From NCBI GenBank assembly GCA_001790855.1, contig MGDH01000011.1, positions 62,001 through 126,000 on the forward strand: a stretch of DNA of 64,000 nucleotides. The letters are read 5' to 3'. This DNA comes from Candidatus Schekmanbacteria bacterium RIFCSPLOWO2_02_FULL_38_14 (GTDB taxonomy: Bacteria; Schekmanbacteria; GWA2-38-11). Shown one piece after another: positions 35,674 to 45,147 of the stretch. The notes under the pieces were generated by a model. It saw only the letters and a list, made by a program, of their open reading frames with translations. It was not told where the DNA came from and searched no databases. Each line of letters opens with the position of its first letter. Position 1 is the first letter of the stretch. The position numbers were made by a program, and so were the translations under genes.

Positions 35674-36537
35674 CTATTTTAGGAATTCCTTTAAGATTGC
35701 GCTCTTAGTTTGTTTTCTCAGGCGGTTCTTTGCCTTTTCCTCTATCTGTCTGATTCTTTCTCTTGACAACCCCATATCTTTCCCTATTTTTTCAAGTGTT
35801 TCCGGCTCTTCGTTATTAATACCAAACCTTCTTCTTAAAATTTCAGATTCTTTCGGGTTCAGATTACTGAGCAACTCTTCAAGCTCTTTTTCCATCTTTA
35901 TTTTGTCCATTTCATCATCTGCAGAAGAAAGATTTTCAGCCTGAAGAAAATCAAGATAACTGCCTGAATCACTGTTTTCACCAAATGGATTTTCAAGAGA
36001 AATAGCGTTTTTTGAAATAGAAAGCAATAATTCTACATCCTTTATTGGAAGGTTTAATACTGCTGCTAAATCTTCTTCATTTGGTTCTCTGTCGAGTTTT
36101 TGAAGGAGCATATCATACTTTTCACCTATTTTATTCATTGCTGCCATTTGTCTTACCGGAAGACGGACAGCCCCAGTCTGCTCAGCAAGAGCCTGAATGA
36201 TTGCCTGCTTTATCCACCACACAGCATAGGATACAAATTTAACACCACGGTCAGGATTAAACCTTTTTGCAGCCTGAATCAATCCAATGTTTCCTTCATC
36301 TATAATATCGAGTATATTAAGTCCACAACCCCGGAATTTGGAAGCAATGTTGACAACAAATCTAAGATTTGCCTCAACTAGCTTTTTCAAGGCTTTCTTG
36401 TCACCATTCCGGATTCTCCTTGCCAGCTTTATCTCTTCATCCCTTTCCAAAAGACGAACCTTGCCTATTTTCTGAAGATAAGAACCGAGGGTATCATCAC
36501 TAACCTTTAAATAATTGAACTTTCTTTTCCTAGCCAT
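35674..36537 (-). CDS. Group 2 sigma-70 factor (RpoD/RpoS-like)
   Basis: 287 residues, too short for the primary RpoD. Regions 1.2 (LGSYLQKIGKVRLL), 2 (VEANLRFVVNIASKF, ERFNPDRG-type AKRFNPDRGVKFVSYAVWWIK), 3 and 4 (LSRERIRQIEEKA) are present; the long N-terminal region 1.1 and the non-conserved insert are absent. ATG at 36537 with CGGAG before it. RpoS or a stationary-phase-like role is possible but unproven. A TATAAA-type -10 lies upstream on the minus strand. Confidence 0.88.
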   Translation of the reverse strand: MARKRKFNYLKVSDDTLGSYLQKIGKVRLLERDEEIKLARRIRNGDKKALKKLVEANLRFVVNIASKFRGCGLNILDIIDEGNIGLIQAAKRFNPDRGVKFVSYAVWWIKQAIIQALAEQTGAVRLPVRQMAAMNKIGEKYDMLLQKLDREPNEEDLAAVLNLPIKDVELLLSISKNAISLENPFGENSDSGSYLDFLQAENLSSADDEMDKIKMEKELEELLSNLNPKESEILRRRFGINNEEPETLEKIGKDMGLSRERIRQIEEKAKNRLRKQTKSAILKEFLK

Positions 36538-36657
36538 TTAACACTCCGGACCTTATTCATGTTTTTCTTTAGAATTTATACCCATTCTATTGACAAAAAA
36601 CTTTCTGCTGAATTAAATACATATATCCTATAATTTAATTTTTAAAAGGGCAATACT

Positions 36658-36993
36658 ATGAGCAAAAATGGTTTTATATTAGTAATCACAACTTCCGGTT
36701 CTGACTCTGAAGCAAAAAAACTTGCTCAGGCATTAATAGAAAACAAACTAGCTGCCTGCGTTAACATAATTCCGTCAATAACATCAATCTTCAGATGGGA
36801 AGGAAAAATCTCTGTTGAGCCTGAACTAATGCTGATTGCAAAATCACATCAAAAATTCTTTTCCAAGATTAAGGAAAAAATTCTTTCCATTCATTCGTAT
36901 GATATTCCGGAAATTATATCAGTCCCTATCTCCGAGGGTTCTGAAGAATATTTGAAATGGATTGAGGAGCAGTTACAGGATATACCTGCTTAG
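36658..36993 (+). CDS. cutA: Divalent-cation tolerance protein CutA
   Basis: 111 residues. The CutA1 fold is clear: [26 protein letters not shown]-type IFRWEGKI, and [11 protein letters not shown] with a terminal [12 protein letters not shown]. CutA1 forms stable trimers; a link to copper tolerance is disputed. ATG at 36658 with AAAAGGG. Its last 21 bases overlap the convergent hslU gene. Confidence 0.92.
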   Translation: MSKNGFILVITTSGSDSEAKKLAQALIENKLAACVNIIPSITSIFRWEGKISVEPELMLIAKSHQKFFSKIKEKILSIHSYDIPEIISVPISEGSEEYLKWIEEQLQDIPA

Positions 36994-38340
36994 ATCCTCG
37001 TCAGCAACAATATCAGACAGCTTTTTCATTACATATTCTGCATTAATTTTAAATTTAGTGTTCTGAAGGATAGGAGCATTAAAAGATATTTCATCCAAAA
37101 GTTTTTCCATTATTGTATGCAGTCTTCTTGCCCCTATGTTTTCATTCTTCTCGTTAACCAGAGTTGCAATCTCTGCTATCTCTTCAATGGAATCATCTGT
37201 AAACTCAAGCCTTACTTTCTCTGTTTCAAGAAGAGCAATATACTGCTTGATTAAAGCATTTTTTGGCTCTTTTAAAATCCTGATGAAATCGTCTTTTGAT
37301 AATGAGTCTAGGCCAACCCTTATTGGGAACCTCCCCTGCAGTTCAGGAATCAGGTCAGATGGTTTAGTGACATGGAAAGCCCCTGCCGCGATAAAAAGTA
37401 TGTGGTCTGTCTTGACCAATCCGTATTTTGTAGCTACTGTTGTCCCTTCAACAATTGGAAGCAAATCCCTCTGAACCCCTTCTCTTGAGACATCAGGTCC
37501 TGTACCGCTTTCTCTTCCGGCAATCTTATCAATCTCATCAAGGAATATTATCCCGGACTGTTCAACCCTTTCCTTTGCCAGATGATTAACCTGCTCCATA
37601 TCTATCAGCTTCTGTGTCTCCTCCTGAATTAACATCTTAACAGCTTCAGGAATTTTAACTTTCCTGCTTTTCATTTTTTTAGGGAAAAGCCCTCCTACCA
37701 TATCCCTGATATTCAAATCTATCTCTTCAAATCCTCCAGTACTTGATATTACTTCAATAATTGACGGGAAAGGTTTATCAGGGACTTCCAAATCCACATA
37801 GCGGTTATTGAGTTTTCCAGCCCTGAAGTGCTCTCTGATCTTTTCCCTTGTGGATGTAAAGTCATCCAATGGAGTTTTCTGTTCAGATAAGCCATCACTT
37901 ACAGGAACATTATTCTTCCTTTTTAGTGGAGGAAGAAGCAGGTCAAGAATCCTTTCCTCTGCAATGATTTCAGCTTTCTCTTTAACTTTTTCCTGTTCTT
38001 CATCTCTTACCATCTTAACTGCCAACTCTGTAAGGTCCCTAATCATTGACTCCACATCCCTGCCAACATATCCGACTTCTGTAAACTTTGATGCTTCAAT
38101 CTTAAGGAAAGGTGACTGTGCTAGCTTTGCAAGCCTTCTTGCAATCTCTGTTTTCCCAACACCGGTAGGTCCTATCATTATAATATTTTTTGGAGCAACC
38201 TCATCTCTCAGTTCCTCAGTAAGCTGCTGTCTTCTCCATCTGTTTCTTAAGGCAATAGCTACTGCCCTCTTTGCATTTGTCTGCCCGACAATATATTTAT
38301 CAAGTTCTTCCACTATCTCTTTAGGTGTTAAATATGCCAT
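36973..38340 (-). CDS. hslU: ATP-dependent protease ATPase subunit HslU
   Basis: 455 residues from the ATG at 38340 (AGGATAAT directly upstream); an in-frame TTG seven codons earlier is less likely, since HslU normally begins right at [17 protein letters not shown]. Walker [14 protein letters not shown], Walker [12 protein letters not shown] and a C-terminal YIL tail for docking to HslV are present. It unfolds substrates for HslV. The start lies 45 bp after the hslV stop; both belong to the xerC-hslV-hslU run. Confidence 0.95.
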   Translation of the reverse strand: MAYLTPKEIVEELDKYIVGQTNAKRAVAIALRNRWRRQQLTEELRDEVAPKNIIMIGPTGVGKTEIARRLAKLAQSPFLKIEASKFTEVGYVGRDVESMIRDLTELAVKMVRDEEQEKVKEKAEIIAEERILDLLLPPLKRKNNVPVSDGLSEQKTPLDDFTSTREKIREHFRAGKLNNRYVDLEVPDKPFPSIIEVISSTGGFEEIDLNIRDMVGGLFPKKMKSRKVKIPEAVKMLIQEETQKLIDMEQVNHLAKERVEQSGIIFLDEIDKIAGRESGTGPDVSREGVQRDLLPIVEGTTVATKYGLVKTDHILFIAAGAFHVTKPSDLIPELQGRFPIRVGLDSLSKDDFIRILKEPKNALIKQYIALLETEKVRLEFTDDSIEEIAEIATLVNEKNENIGARRLHTIMEKLLDEISFNAPILQNTKFKINAEYVMKKLSDIVADEDLSRYIL

Positions 38341-38385
38341 ATTATCCTCGTAAAGCTTCAAGCTTATAGATTAAAGCTGAAACTC

Positions 38386-38916
38386 TCAAATTTCTTCAAT
38401 CATAATATTAAGATTAGTATAAACACAGATTGTTCCGGCTATTTTCATTGCTTCTTCTACTATTGACCTTGCAGAGAGGTTTGAATGGATTATCAAAGCC
38501 TTTGCAGCAGCAAGCGCATAAGGTCCCCCTGAGCCAATTGCTATAATTCCGTCATCAGGTTCTATAATATCACCTGTTCCTGATACAATAAATGAATTCT
38601 CCTTATCCACAACAGCCAGCAAAGCCTCAAGTTTTCTCAGGACCTTATCAGTTCTCCAGTCCTTTGCAAGTTCAACTACTGCCCTCTGAAGGTTACCACG
38701 GAACTGCTCAAGTTTTCCCTCAAGGCGCGCAAGAAGAGTAAAGGCATCTGCTGAGGCTCCTGAAAAACCAACTATAATCTGGTCATGAAACAGCCTTCTT
38801 ACCTTTTTAGCATTATGTTTCATTATAACTGTCTCTCCAAGCGTTACCTGACCATCCCCTCCTATGGCAACCTTACCATTATGTCTTACTGAAAGAATAG
38901 TTGTCCCCTTAATCAT
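38386..38916 (-). CDS. hslV: ATP-dependent protease proteolytic subunit HslV
   Basis: 176 residues. MIKG precedes TTILSVR, so maturation would expose Thr5 as the catalytic nucleophile. GGDGQVTLG and the [14 protein letters not shown] block are conserved. The proteasome-related core cuts substrates fed by HslU. It starts 11 bp after the xerC stop and precedes hslU, the usual clpQ-clpY order. Confidence 0.95.
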   Translation of the reverse strand: MIKGTTILSVRHNGKVAIGGDGQVTLGETVIMKHNAKKVRRLFHDQIIVGFSGASADAFTLLARLEGKLEQFRGNLQRAVVELAKDWRTDKVLRKLEALLAVVDKENSFIVSGTGDIIEPDDGIIAIGSGGPYALAAAKALIIHSNLSARSIVEEAMKIAGTICVYTNLNIMIEEI

Positions 38917-38927
38917 TTTAACACCCC

Positions 38928-39863
38928 CTAACCAATCTTTGCCCTTGGATGCGCACTATCATAAACCTCCATAAGTTTATCAATTCCAACATGTGTATAT
39001 TTTTGTGTGGTTGAAAGGCTTACATGCCCTAAAAGCTCCTGAATAACTCTCAAGTCTACTCCTGAGTTGAGCAGATGAGTAGCAAATGTATGGCGCAATT
39101 TATGCGGTCCTATTCTCTTCTTAATCCCGCTCCTTTCTACTAATTTGTTAACTATTCTCTGTACTGTCCTTGTGCTTAGTCTTCCGCCTCTTTGATTAAT
39201 AAACAAAGGAGTATTATCTGCTGAATAATTCTTGTTTTTATCTATGATTTTCTCTTTTGATTTTGCATATCTTCCCAAAGCCTCCGAAGCCTTTTTCCCA
39301 AATAATACCATTCGTTCCTTTTTCCCCTTCCCTCTTACACGTATAAGATTCAGGGAAAAATCTATATCGTTAAAATCTAATGATACCAATTCACCTGCCC
39401 TCATTCCTGTTGCGTAGAGGAGTTCCATCATAGCTAAATCTCTTGCCTCAGTAAAGCCTCCTGCTGAATTAATATTAAGCAAACAGGTTATTTCATCAAG
39501 TGTGAGAAAAAATGGCAATGTTTTCCCTTTTTTGGGAGTTGCAACCTCAATAGCAGGATTCTTTTTCAGATAACCTTCCCTGCAGAGGAATTTAAAAAAA
39601 GCTCTTAATGTGGCCAATTTTCTTCCAATTGAAGTCTTATTATTTCCCTTCTCCATTAAAAATCTCAAAAAAGCCCTTATAATGAAACTATCAATTTTTT
39701 TTACATTTCTTTCTGAATTTTCTTTATTAAATATTAACCTTTTTTTTCCTTCAAAAAATCCATAAAACTGCAGTAAATCGCTCAGGTAGTTTCTAACAGT
39801 ATGGTTTGAAAAACCCCTTTCATCTTCAAGATATATTTTGAATTTATCAACAAAAAAATTCAT
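38928..39863 (-). CDS. xerC: Tyrosine recombinase, XerC-type
   Basis: 311 residues. Catalytic residues visible: Arg in [34 protein letters not shown] and the Tyr nucleophile in QKYTHV. XerC is the partner of XerD in chromosome-dimer resolution. Its position between topA and hslVU is the classic Bacillus-type placement of xerC/codV, which supports the C label; trmFO, normally next to topA there, is absent. Confidence 0.88.
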   Translation of the reverse strand: MNFFVDKFKIYLEDERGFSNHTVRNYLSDLLQFYGFFEGKKRLIFNKENSERNVKKIDSFIIRAFLRFLMEKGNNKTSIGRKLATLRAFFKFLCREGYLKKNPAIEVATPKKGKTLPFFLTLDEITCLLNINSAGGFTEARDLAMMELLYATGMRAGELVSLDFNDIDFSLNLIRVRGKGKKERMVLFGKKASEALGRYAKSKEKIIDKNKNYSADNTPLFINQRGGRLSTRTVQRIVNKLVERSGIKKRIGPHKLRHTFATHLLNSGVDLRVIQELLGHVSLSTTQKYTHVGIDKLMEVYDSAHPRAKIG

Positions 39864-39986
39864 GTAAATATTGTATTACATATTTTTAGGTATTATCAAG
39901 CTTTTTAGAAGAGACTATGAGACGCTTAAAATTACGCAGGTTCTTCTACAAATTATAATCTTTTTCAAATTTGTCTAATTTGTTTT

Positions 39987-42407
39987 TCAAGCCACGTTCT
40001 CAGCGACTTTTTCTTCATAATCGCATGACTCAGCAATGCATTTAATTACCACACCGTTTTTCCTGGAGAGTTTTTCAACCAAAAATTGAGATTTGCATTT
40101 AGGGCAGTTTCTATCAATCGGTTTATCCCAAAGGGCAAATTTACAATTTGGATAATTACTGCAACTGTAAAATATTCCTTTTCTTGATATTTTTTCCACC
40201 AATTCTCCGTTACAACCATCCTGATGGCATTTAACTCCGGTTACTTTCTGTTTAATAAACTTACACTTGGGATATCCCGAACACGCAATAAAGGAACCAT
40301 ACCTTCCATTCCGCATTGCCATCTGACTGCCGCATTGAGGACATTTCTCATCCAGCATTTTTACTTCTTTCACTTCAACAGACCCTTTCTCACCTTCAAT
40401 TATTTGCCTTGTATTTCTGCATTCAGGATATTTTTCACATGCTAAAAACTTTCCATACCTTCCGGATTTTACAACCATATCCCCTCCGCACTTCTCACAC
40501 TTCTCACCTGTTGCCTTTTCTTCCATCAGGATTATCTTCCCACTCTCATCCTCGGTAAAATTTTTTGTGTTTTTACATTCAGGATAATTGGAACATGCGA
40601 GGAATTTTCCGTTCCTTCCCCATTTGATGACCATTGGTTTTCCGCATTTTTCGCATTTAATATCCGTAGGGGTCTCTTCTTTTTTTACATCCTTCATCTC
40701 CACCTTAGCCTTTAACATACTTTCCTTAAACGGCTCATAAAACTCCCTCATCGCATTCAACCACGGGAGTTTGCCTTCCTCAATCTCATCAAGCTCTTCT
40801 TCCATGTGCGCGGTAAACTTAACATCTACAATATTTGGAAAGCTGTGAATCAAAAGGTCTGTGATGAGAAAGCCGAGTTCTGTGGGAATAAACTTCCCTT
40901 TTTCCTTTATTGAGTATTTTCTTTCCTGAATGGTTGACAGAATAGCGGCGTATGTTGAGGGCCTTCCAATGCCGTTTTCTTCAAGCTCTTTTACGAGGCT
41001 TGCCTCTGTAAATCTTGGTGGCGACTGGGTAAAGTGCTGCTGCGGTGTGAGGCTGAGAAGTTTTAATATCTCTCCCTTTGACAGCGCAGGCAAGAGCCCT
41101 TCTTCCTCTTCTTTTTCTTCCTCTTCTTTTGCCTCGGTATAAACAGCCATAAAGCCGGGAAATTTTATAACAGAACCGATTGCCTGAAAAAGATATTTGC
41201 CTGCCTCTATCTGAATTGTGGTCTGGTCAAGGATTACAGGCGCCATCTGGCAGGCAATAAAACGGTTCCAGATAAGCTGATAGAGGTCAAAATGGTCTTT
41301 GCCCAGACACGGTTTGACGAAGTTGGGCGTGTATTTAAAATATGTGGGTCTTATAGCCTCATGAGCGCCCTGGGCATTTTTTTTGCTTGGATATACAGTA
41401 GGCTTTGCAGGCAGATACTCTTTGCCGAAGTTTTTTTCAATAAATGTTCGCGCTACTTTTATCGCCTCGTCTGCTATTCTTGTAGAGTCCGTTCTCATAT
41501 AAGTTATAAGGCCCACAGAGCCTTCTTGTCCAAGCTCTACGCCTTCATACAACTGCTGCGCCAACATCATTGTCTTTTTTGCGGTAAAGCCAAGCTTTCT
41601 TGCCGCGTCCTGCTGGAGTTTGCTGGTGATAAATGGCGACAATGGATTCCTCTTTCTCTCTTTTGTCTCAATATTAGTTACGACATATTGTGCCCCTTCC
41701 AGATTCTTGAGAATCTTTTCAGCATCTTCATTATTTTTAATTTCTAATTTTTTATTAGCTCTTTTTACGAGCTTTGCCTTAAAGGGGACAGGCGAGACGC
41801 CTGTCCCACTGCTAAGCTCTGCAGTAATGCTCCAGTATTCCTCCGGCACGAAAGCCTTTATCTCTTTTTCGCGCTCGCAGATGAGCCTTACAGCAACAGA
41901 CTGAACCCTGCCTGCGCTCAAGCCGTATCTCACCTTTTTCCAAAGAAGCGGGCTTATTTCATAGCCGACCAATCTGTCTAGAATGCGTCTTGCCTGCTGC
42001 GCCTCAAATTTATTTTTATCCAATTTTGACGGATTTTTTATAGCCTCCAGCACAGCCCTTTCAGTTATCTCGTTGAAAAGCACTCTGAATATCTTTAAGC
42101 GGTTACCGCCAATTTCCTCGGCAATGTGCCAGGCAATGGCCTCTCCTTCCCGGTCAGGGTCAGGCGCAAGATATATTTTTTCAGCATCTTTCGCGGCCTC
42201 TTTGAGTTCGCTTATTACCTTGGTCTTGCTTTTTAAGATCTCATAAGACGGCTGAAAATCATTTTCAACATCTACGCCGAGCTTACTCTTTGGCAAATCC
42301 TTAACATGGCCCACAGACGCAATGACCACAAAACTCTTGCCGAGAAATTTGTTTATGGTCTTTGCCTTTGCAGGTGACTCAACAATAACCAGAGACTTTT
42401 TTGACAT
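39987..42407 (-). CDS. topA: DNA topoisomerase I
   Basis: 806 residues. The Toprim domain begins SLVIVESPAKAKTINKFLG, with the acidic DPDREGEAIAWH. The active-site Tyr lies in YMRTDSTR. The C-terminus has four zinc ribbons of CxxCG-type repeats (CEKCGKPMVIKWGRNGKFL and so on) and a fifth partial one. It relaxes negative supercoils. Around residues 200-210 (SSGTGVSPVPFK) the coding is a palindromic repeat insertion. The N-terminal two thirds appear GC-richer than the zinc-ribbon end and neighbouring genes. Confidence 0.95.
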   Translation of the reverse strand: MSKKSLVIVESPAKAKTINKFLGKSFVVIASVGHVKDLPKSKLGVDVENDFQPSYEILKSKTKVISELKEAAKDAEKIYLAPDPDREGEAIAWHIAEEIGGNRLKIFRVLFNEITERAVLEAIKNPSKLDKNKFEAQQARRILDRLVGYEISPLLWKKVRYGLSAGRVQSVAVRLICEREKEIKAFVPEEYWSITAELSSGTGVSPVPFKAKLVKRANKKLEIKNNEDAEKILKNLEGAQYVVTNIETKERKRNPLSPFITSKLQQDAARKLGFTAKKTMMLAQQLYEGVELGQEGSVGLITYMRTDSTRIADEAIKVARTFIEKNFGKEYLPAKPTVYPSKKNAQGAHEAIRPTYFKYTPNFVKPCLGKDHFDLYQLIWNRFIACQMAPVILDQTTIQIEAGKYLFQAIGSVIKFPGFMAVYTEAKEEEEKEEEEGLLPALSKGEILKLLSLTPQQHFTQSPPRFTEASLVKELEENGIGRPSTYAAILSTIQERKYSIKEKGKFIPTELGFLITDLLIHSFPNIVDVKFTAHMEEELDEIEEGKLPWLNAMREFYEPFKESMLKAKVEMKDVKKEETPTDIKCEKCGKPMVIKWGRNGKFLACSNYPECKNTKNFTEDESGKIILMEEKATGEKCEKCGGDMVVKSGRYGKFLACEKYPECRNTRQIIEGEKGSVEVKEVKMLDEKCPQCGSQMAMRNGRYGSFIACSGYPKCKFIKQKVTGVKCHQDGCNGELVEKISRKGIFYSCSNYPNCKFALWDKPIDRNCPKCKSQFLVEKLSRKNGVVIKCIAESCDYEEKVAENVA
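41785..41807. repeat. Palindromic repeat inserted in topA
   Basis: GGGACAGGCG-AGA-CGCCTGTCCC, a 10-bp perfect stem with a 3-nt loop. On the minus strand it reads GTGVSPVP in frame. This unit is a known style of dispersed repeat that is also found inside genes of other bacteria; it lies in a variable loop of TopA. Confidence 0.75.
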
Positions 42408-42480
42408 CTACTGAGTTCCTTTCTCTTAAACTTTTTATTATCTTAACCTTTGAAATCTTTCATATTAGAGTTTTTTCTCT

Positions 42481-42720
42481 TTATCCTTTTAGTATTCCTA
42501 TAACCGGAAAACTTTCCATAACTTCATTGCCGTGAGGCGCATTGTCAATCTCATCGCTCAAGTCAAGTCCTGCTTCGTGTATTCCTGAATGTTCCCCATC
42601 TTCCCACATATCACTGACTGTTACATCATACACCTTTCCATCACAGGCAACATATGCTTTTTTTCCCTCTTTACCATCGAACTTCTTTAACTCATCAATA
42701 GTGAAAATTTTATCAGCCAT
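42481..42720 (-). CDS. Small cytochrome b5-like heme-binding domain protein
   Basis: 79 residues, a free-standing domain. FTIDELKKFDGKEGKKAYVA and GKVYDVT match the cytochrome b5 start; GEHSGIHEAGLDLS supplies candidate axial His residues. No signal peptide or membrane helix, so it is cytosolic. Single-domain b5-like proteins occur in anaerobes and their partners are unknown. ATG at 42720 with AAGGAG. It precedes topA on the same strand with a 73-bp gap. Confidence 0.8.
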   Translation of the reverse strand: MADKIFTIDELKKFDGKEGKKAYVACDGKVYDVTVSDMWEDGEHSGIHEAGLDLSDEIDNAPHGNEVMESFPVIGILKG

Positions 42721-42897
42721 AATTTTCTCCTTTTTTATTTAGGATTAAGCCAATATTCTAAATTTGCTTTAAAGAAACTATATTTTGGACTAACTGCCCT
42801 AAAAAAAACTATTTGTCAACCAGAACATAACCTAATTTTTCTTTTGACTAAGTTTTTTCCCCCCTATATAAGAGATTATATTAAAAGGAGCAGTGTT

Positions 42898-43626
42898 TTG
42901 CCAAAAAACCATATTTTTTTATCTGATGTCCATATACAAAAGATTGACGAGGAGTGCCATCTCTCCCTTGTCTCGTTTCTTGACTCTATAAAAAACACTA
43001 CTCACAGCCTCTACATTCTGGGTGATCTTTTTGATTTTTGGTATGGATATAAAAGTGTAGTTTACCACGAATATATTCCAATCTTAAATAAACTCATTGA
43101 ACTCAAAAATGCAGGAATCAATCTTTATTTTCTCGAAGGAAATCACGAGTTCAGGTTTGATCTCTTTTTCGGAAACGTGCTTAAAGCAAATGTTCATCCA
43201 AGATATTTAGAAACTGAGATAGACAGCAAAAAGATTTTTTTGACCCATGGCGATTCAATAGATACAATTGACCTTGGACACAAGGTTTTAAACTTTTTCA
43301 TCAAAAACCCTCCTGTGTATATGATTGTAGGGCTTTCTCATCCTGGATTCTGGTGGAAAATAGCAAGGATTGTCTCAAAATTCAGCAGGAACCGGCTTGA
43401 TAGTGGAAACAAAAAACTTATTGAAGCATATGAGCGTTTTGCAGAGAAAAAACTCTCTGAAGAAACTGATGTTATAATTCTTGGACACAGCCATAATCCC
43501 AAGATACAGAAAAAAAATATAAATGGAAAGGAAAAGGTTTTAATATATCTGGGTGACTGGTTAACACAACGTTCTTATCTGAAATATGACGGGACTAAAT
43601 TTGAACTATGCTTTTATAAATTCTAA
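42898..43626 (+). CDS. lpxH: UDP-2,3-diacylglucosamine diphosphatase-like phosphoesterase
   Basis: 242 residues from the TTG at 42898 with AAAAGGAG seven bases upstream; the TTG at 42844 has no ribosome site. LpxH-type metal motifs are visible: LSDVHIQ, GDLFDFW, EGNHEFR and HGDSID, plus GHSHNP. LpxH cleaves UDP-diacylglucosamine in lipid A synthesis. Hydrophobic helices at about 130-160 suggest membrane association. The substrate fits LPS genes elsewhere in the window, but a broader phosphoesterase role is possible. Confidence 0.72.
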   Translation: MPKNHIFLSDVHIQKIDEECHLSLVSFLDSIKNTTHSLYILGDLFDFWYGYKSVVYHEYIPILNKLIELKNAGINLYFLEGNHEFRFDLFFGNVLKANVHPRYLETEIDSKKIFLTHGDSIDTIDLGHKVLNFFIKNPPVYMIVGLSHPGFWWKIARIVSKFSRNRLDSGNKKLIEAYERFAEKKLSEETDVIILGHSHNPKIQKKNINGKEKVLIYLGDWLTQRSYLKYDGTKFELCFYKF

Positions 43627-43908
43627 TTAAAATCTCCTTCTTTTCTGCATCTGTTCTTCGTAGTGCTTCTTATACAGAATATCCCACTCTCTGCTTCCTT
43701 CAACAATCTTTTTAGAGTAACTTACAAGAATTTTTCTTGCTTCCTCATCAACCAACTCTTCTACCCTGAACTCATCTGTAAGAATTCTTGCTATAATTAC
43801 CCTCAGTTCATTATCATCACCTGTTTTATTGACAACCAATCCGTCTTCAAGAATCTTATGAGTAATTTCCTTTGAAACCTTGTTTATTCTTTCCTGACTA
43901 AACCTCAC
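43627..43908 (-). CDS. DUF507 family protein
   Basis: 93 residues from a GTG at 43908 with AGGGA before it. All-helical, with the DUF507 pattern (RFSQERINKVSKEITHKILEDG, then EARKILVSYSKKI and a basic tail). DUF507 proteins are small cytosolic proteins of unknown function common in Deltaproteobacteria, Aquificae and Nitrospirae. It follows a second DUF507 gene and recO; the pair looks like a duplication. Confidence 0.75.
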   Translation of the reverse strand: MRFSQERINKVSKEITHKILEDGLVVNKTGDDNELRVIIARILTDEFRVEELVDEEARKILVSYSKKIVEGSREWDILYKKHYEEQMQKRRRF

Positions 43909-43969
43909 TATAGTTCCCTGTGGCTATTTTGGATTTTGTGCTTTGTAATTTGAACTTTACTGCTAAGTT

Positions 43970-44251
43970 CTAAACCTCTAATCCCTTTTCTTCCATAATC
44001 TTCTTTTTTATCAAATTAAACATTCTATTATAATCCACATTTGCATTGTTCAGTTTTTGGCTATGTTCTTTTAAAATTTCTCTTACCTGAGAATTTATTT
44101 CTTCTTCAAGATGCAGATCCTTTAGAAGTATATCAGCAATATTTTCTATCAGCTTTGACTCTTCCGTCTTCAATATTACTTTCCTTCGTTTTACAAGTTC
44201 TGTTACTATTGTCTTTGCTAAAAAGTCCACCATTTGTTTCTGCGTTTTCAT
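43970..44251 (-). CDS. DUF507 family protein (paralogue)
   Basis: 93 residues from the ATG at 44251, whose A is also the last base of the recO TGA, so translation is coupled to recO. A GTG three codons upstream is possible. Sequence is like the neighbouring DUF507 protein (LAKTIVTELVKRRKVI, then EINSQVREILKEHSQKLNN). Function unknown. Confidence 0.72.
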   Translation of the reverse strand: MKTQKQMVDFLAKTIVTELVKRRKVILKTEESKLIENIADILLKDLHLEEEINSQVREILKEHSQKLNNANVDYNRMFNLIKKKIMEEKGLEV

Positions 44252-45054
44252 CACTCCCACCCCAAAAAACTGTTTCCTTCTGCAGCAACCACTTGTGAAT
44301 ATTCCTGATGCGTGTTCTCAAGAAATCTTCTCGCTTTAATTTCCTTTCCAAGATGATACCTGATGCACGGGTATAATATTTTTTTTATCTCTTCCATGCT
44401 TGTTGAAGAAAGCTTAAGGTTTATTGACTTTTTTATGCTCCACTCCTTCATTTTTTCAAGGGTCTTTATTGTACCCATAGATACAGTAACTGGGTTGTCC
44501 CATGGCTCTGTGCATTTCTTGCAAACAACACTGCTGCCGGAAACAGAAAAACTCACCTCTCTCCCGTAAATCTCTTTCCTGCATTCCGAGCATTCGCTTA
44601 AATTTGGCTCATAACCGAGTATTTTAAGCATCTTAATTTCAAAGAAAGCTATTGATTTAAAAACATCACCTATTTTCGAAAGAAACAATAAGCTCTCCTC
44701 AAGCAGATTAAACAGTAAATAATTGCTCTGCTTCTCCCTTGTCATCTCATTAATAGCTGAAAGTATATAAAAACTCCCTGATAACAGTGTAAAATCATCC
44801 CTTATCTCTCTGAAAGAATCTATGATACTGCTCTGACTGACATTTGACAGATTACTGCTCTCTTTTTCATAAAAAATGACATCTAGCAAAGTTCCCGGCT
44901 CAAGACTGCTTCCGAACTTACTGTTTATTCTGCGTGCACCCTTGGCAATAGTTCCTATTTTTCCAAAGGATTGCGTGTAAAGAGTAATAATCTTATCAGT
45001 TTCAGCAAAATTTAAGCTTTTTAAAACAATTGCCTTTGTTCTTTGAATTCCCAC
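44251..45054 (-). CDS. recO: DNA repair protein RecO
   Basis: 267 residues, GTG start at 45054. The N-terminal OB fold (IQRTKAIVLKSLNFAETDKI, then GTIAKGARRINSKFGSSLEPG) and the central zinc ribbon CSEC...CKKC are typical. RecO loads RecA onto SSB-coated DNA together with RecR. The stop overlaps the DUF507 start (TGATG). With recD2, UDG and HU it makes several genome-maintenance genes in the window. Confidence 0.93.
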   Translation of the reverse strand: MGIQRTKAIVLKSLNFAETDKIITLYTQSFGKIGTIAKGARRINSKFGSSLEPGTLLDVIFYEKESSNLSNVSQSSIIDSFREIRDDFTLLSGSFYILSAINEMTREKQSNYLLFNLLEESLLFLSKIGDVFKSIAFFEIKMLKILGYEPNLSECSECRKEIYGREVSFSVSGSSVVCKKCTEPWDNPVTVSMGTIKTLEKMKEWSIKKSINLKLSSTSMEEIKKILYPCIRYHLGKEIKARRFLENTHQEYSQVVAAEGNSFLGWE

Positions 45055-45147
45055 GCTTAATAAATATCATTAGAAGTGCTGTTTGTCAAAGTATTTTGGT
45101 ACTACTCACAGAATAGAAATAATGGCTTACAGCTTATAACTTACAAC

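Noticed and set aside
38341-38361. TTG start seven codons before hslU
   Set aside because: HslU normally begins at the conserved block and the ATG has AGGA nearby.
40224-42246. Several plus-strand ORFs inside topA
   Set aside because: They are shadows of a long conserved gene, with no homology or ribosome sites.
42844-42897. Longer start for the LpxH-like protein
   Set aside because: No ribosome site, whereas TTG at 42898 has AAAAGGAG.
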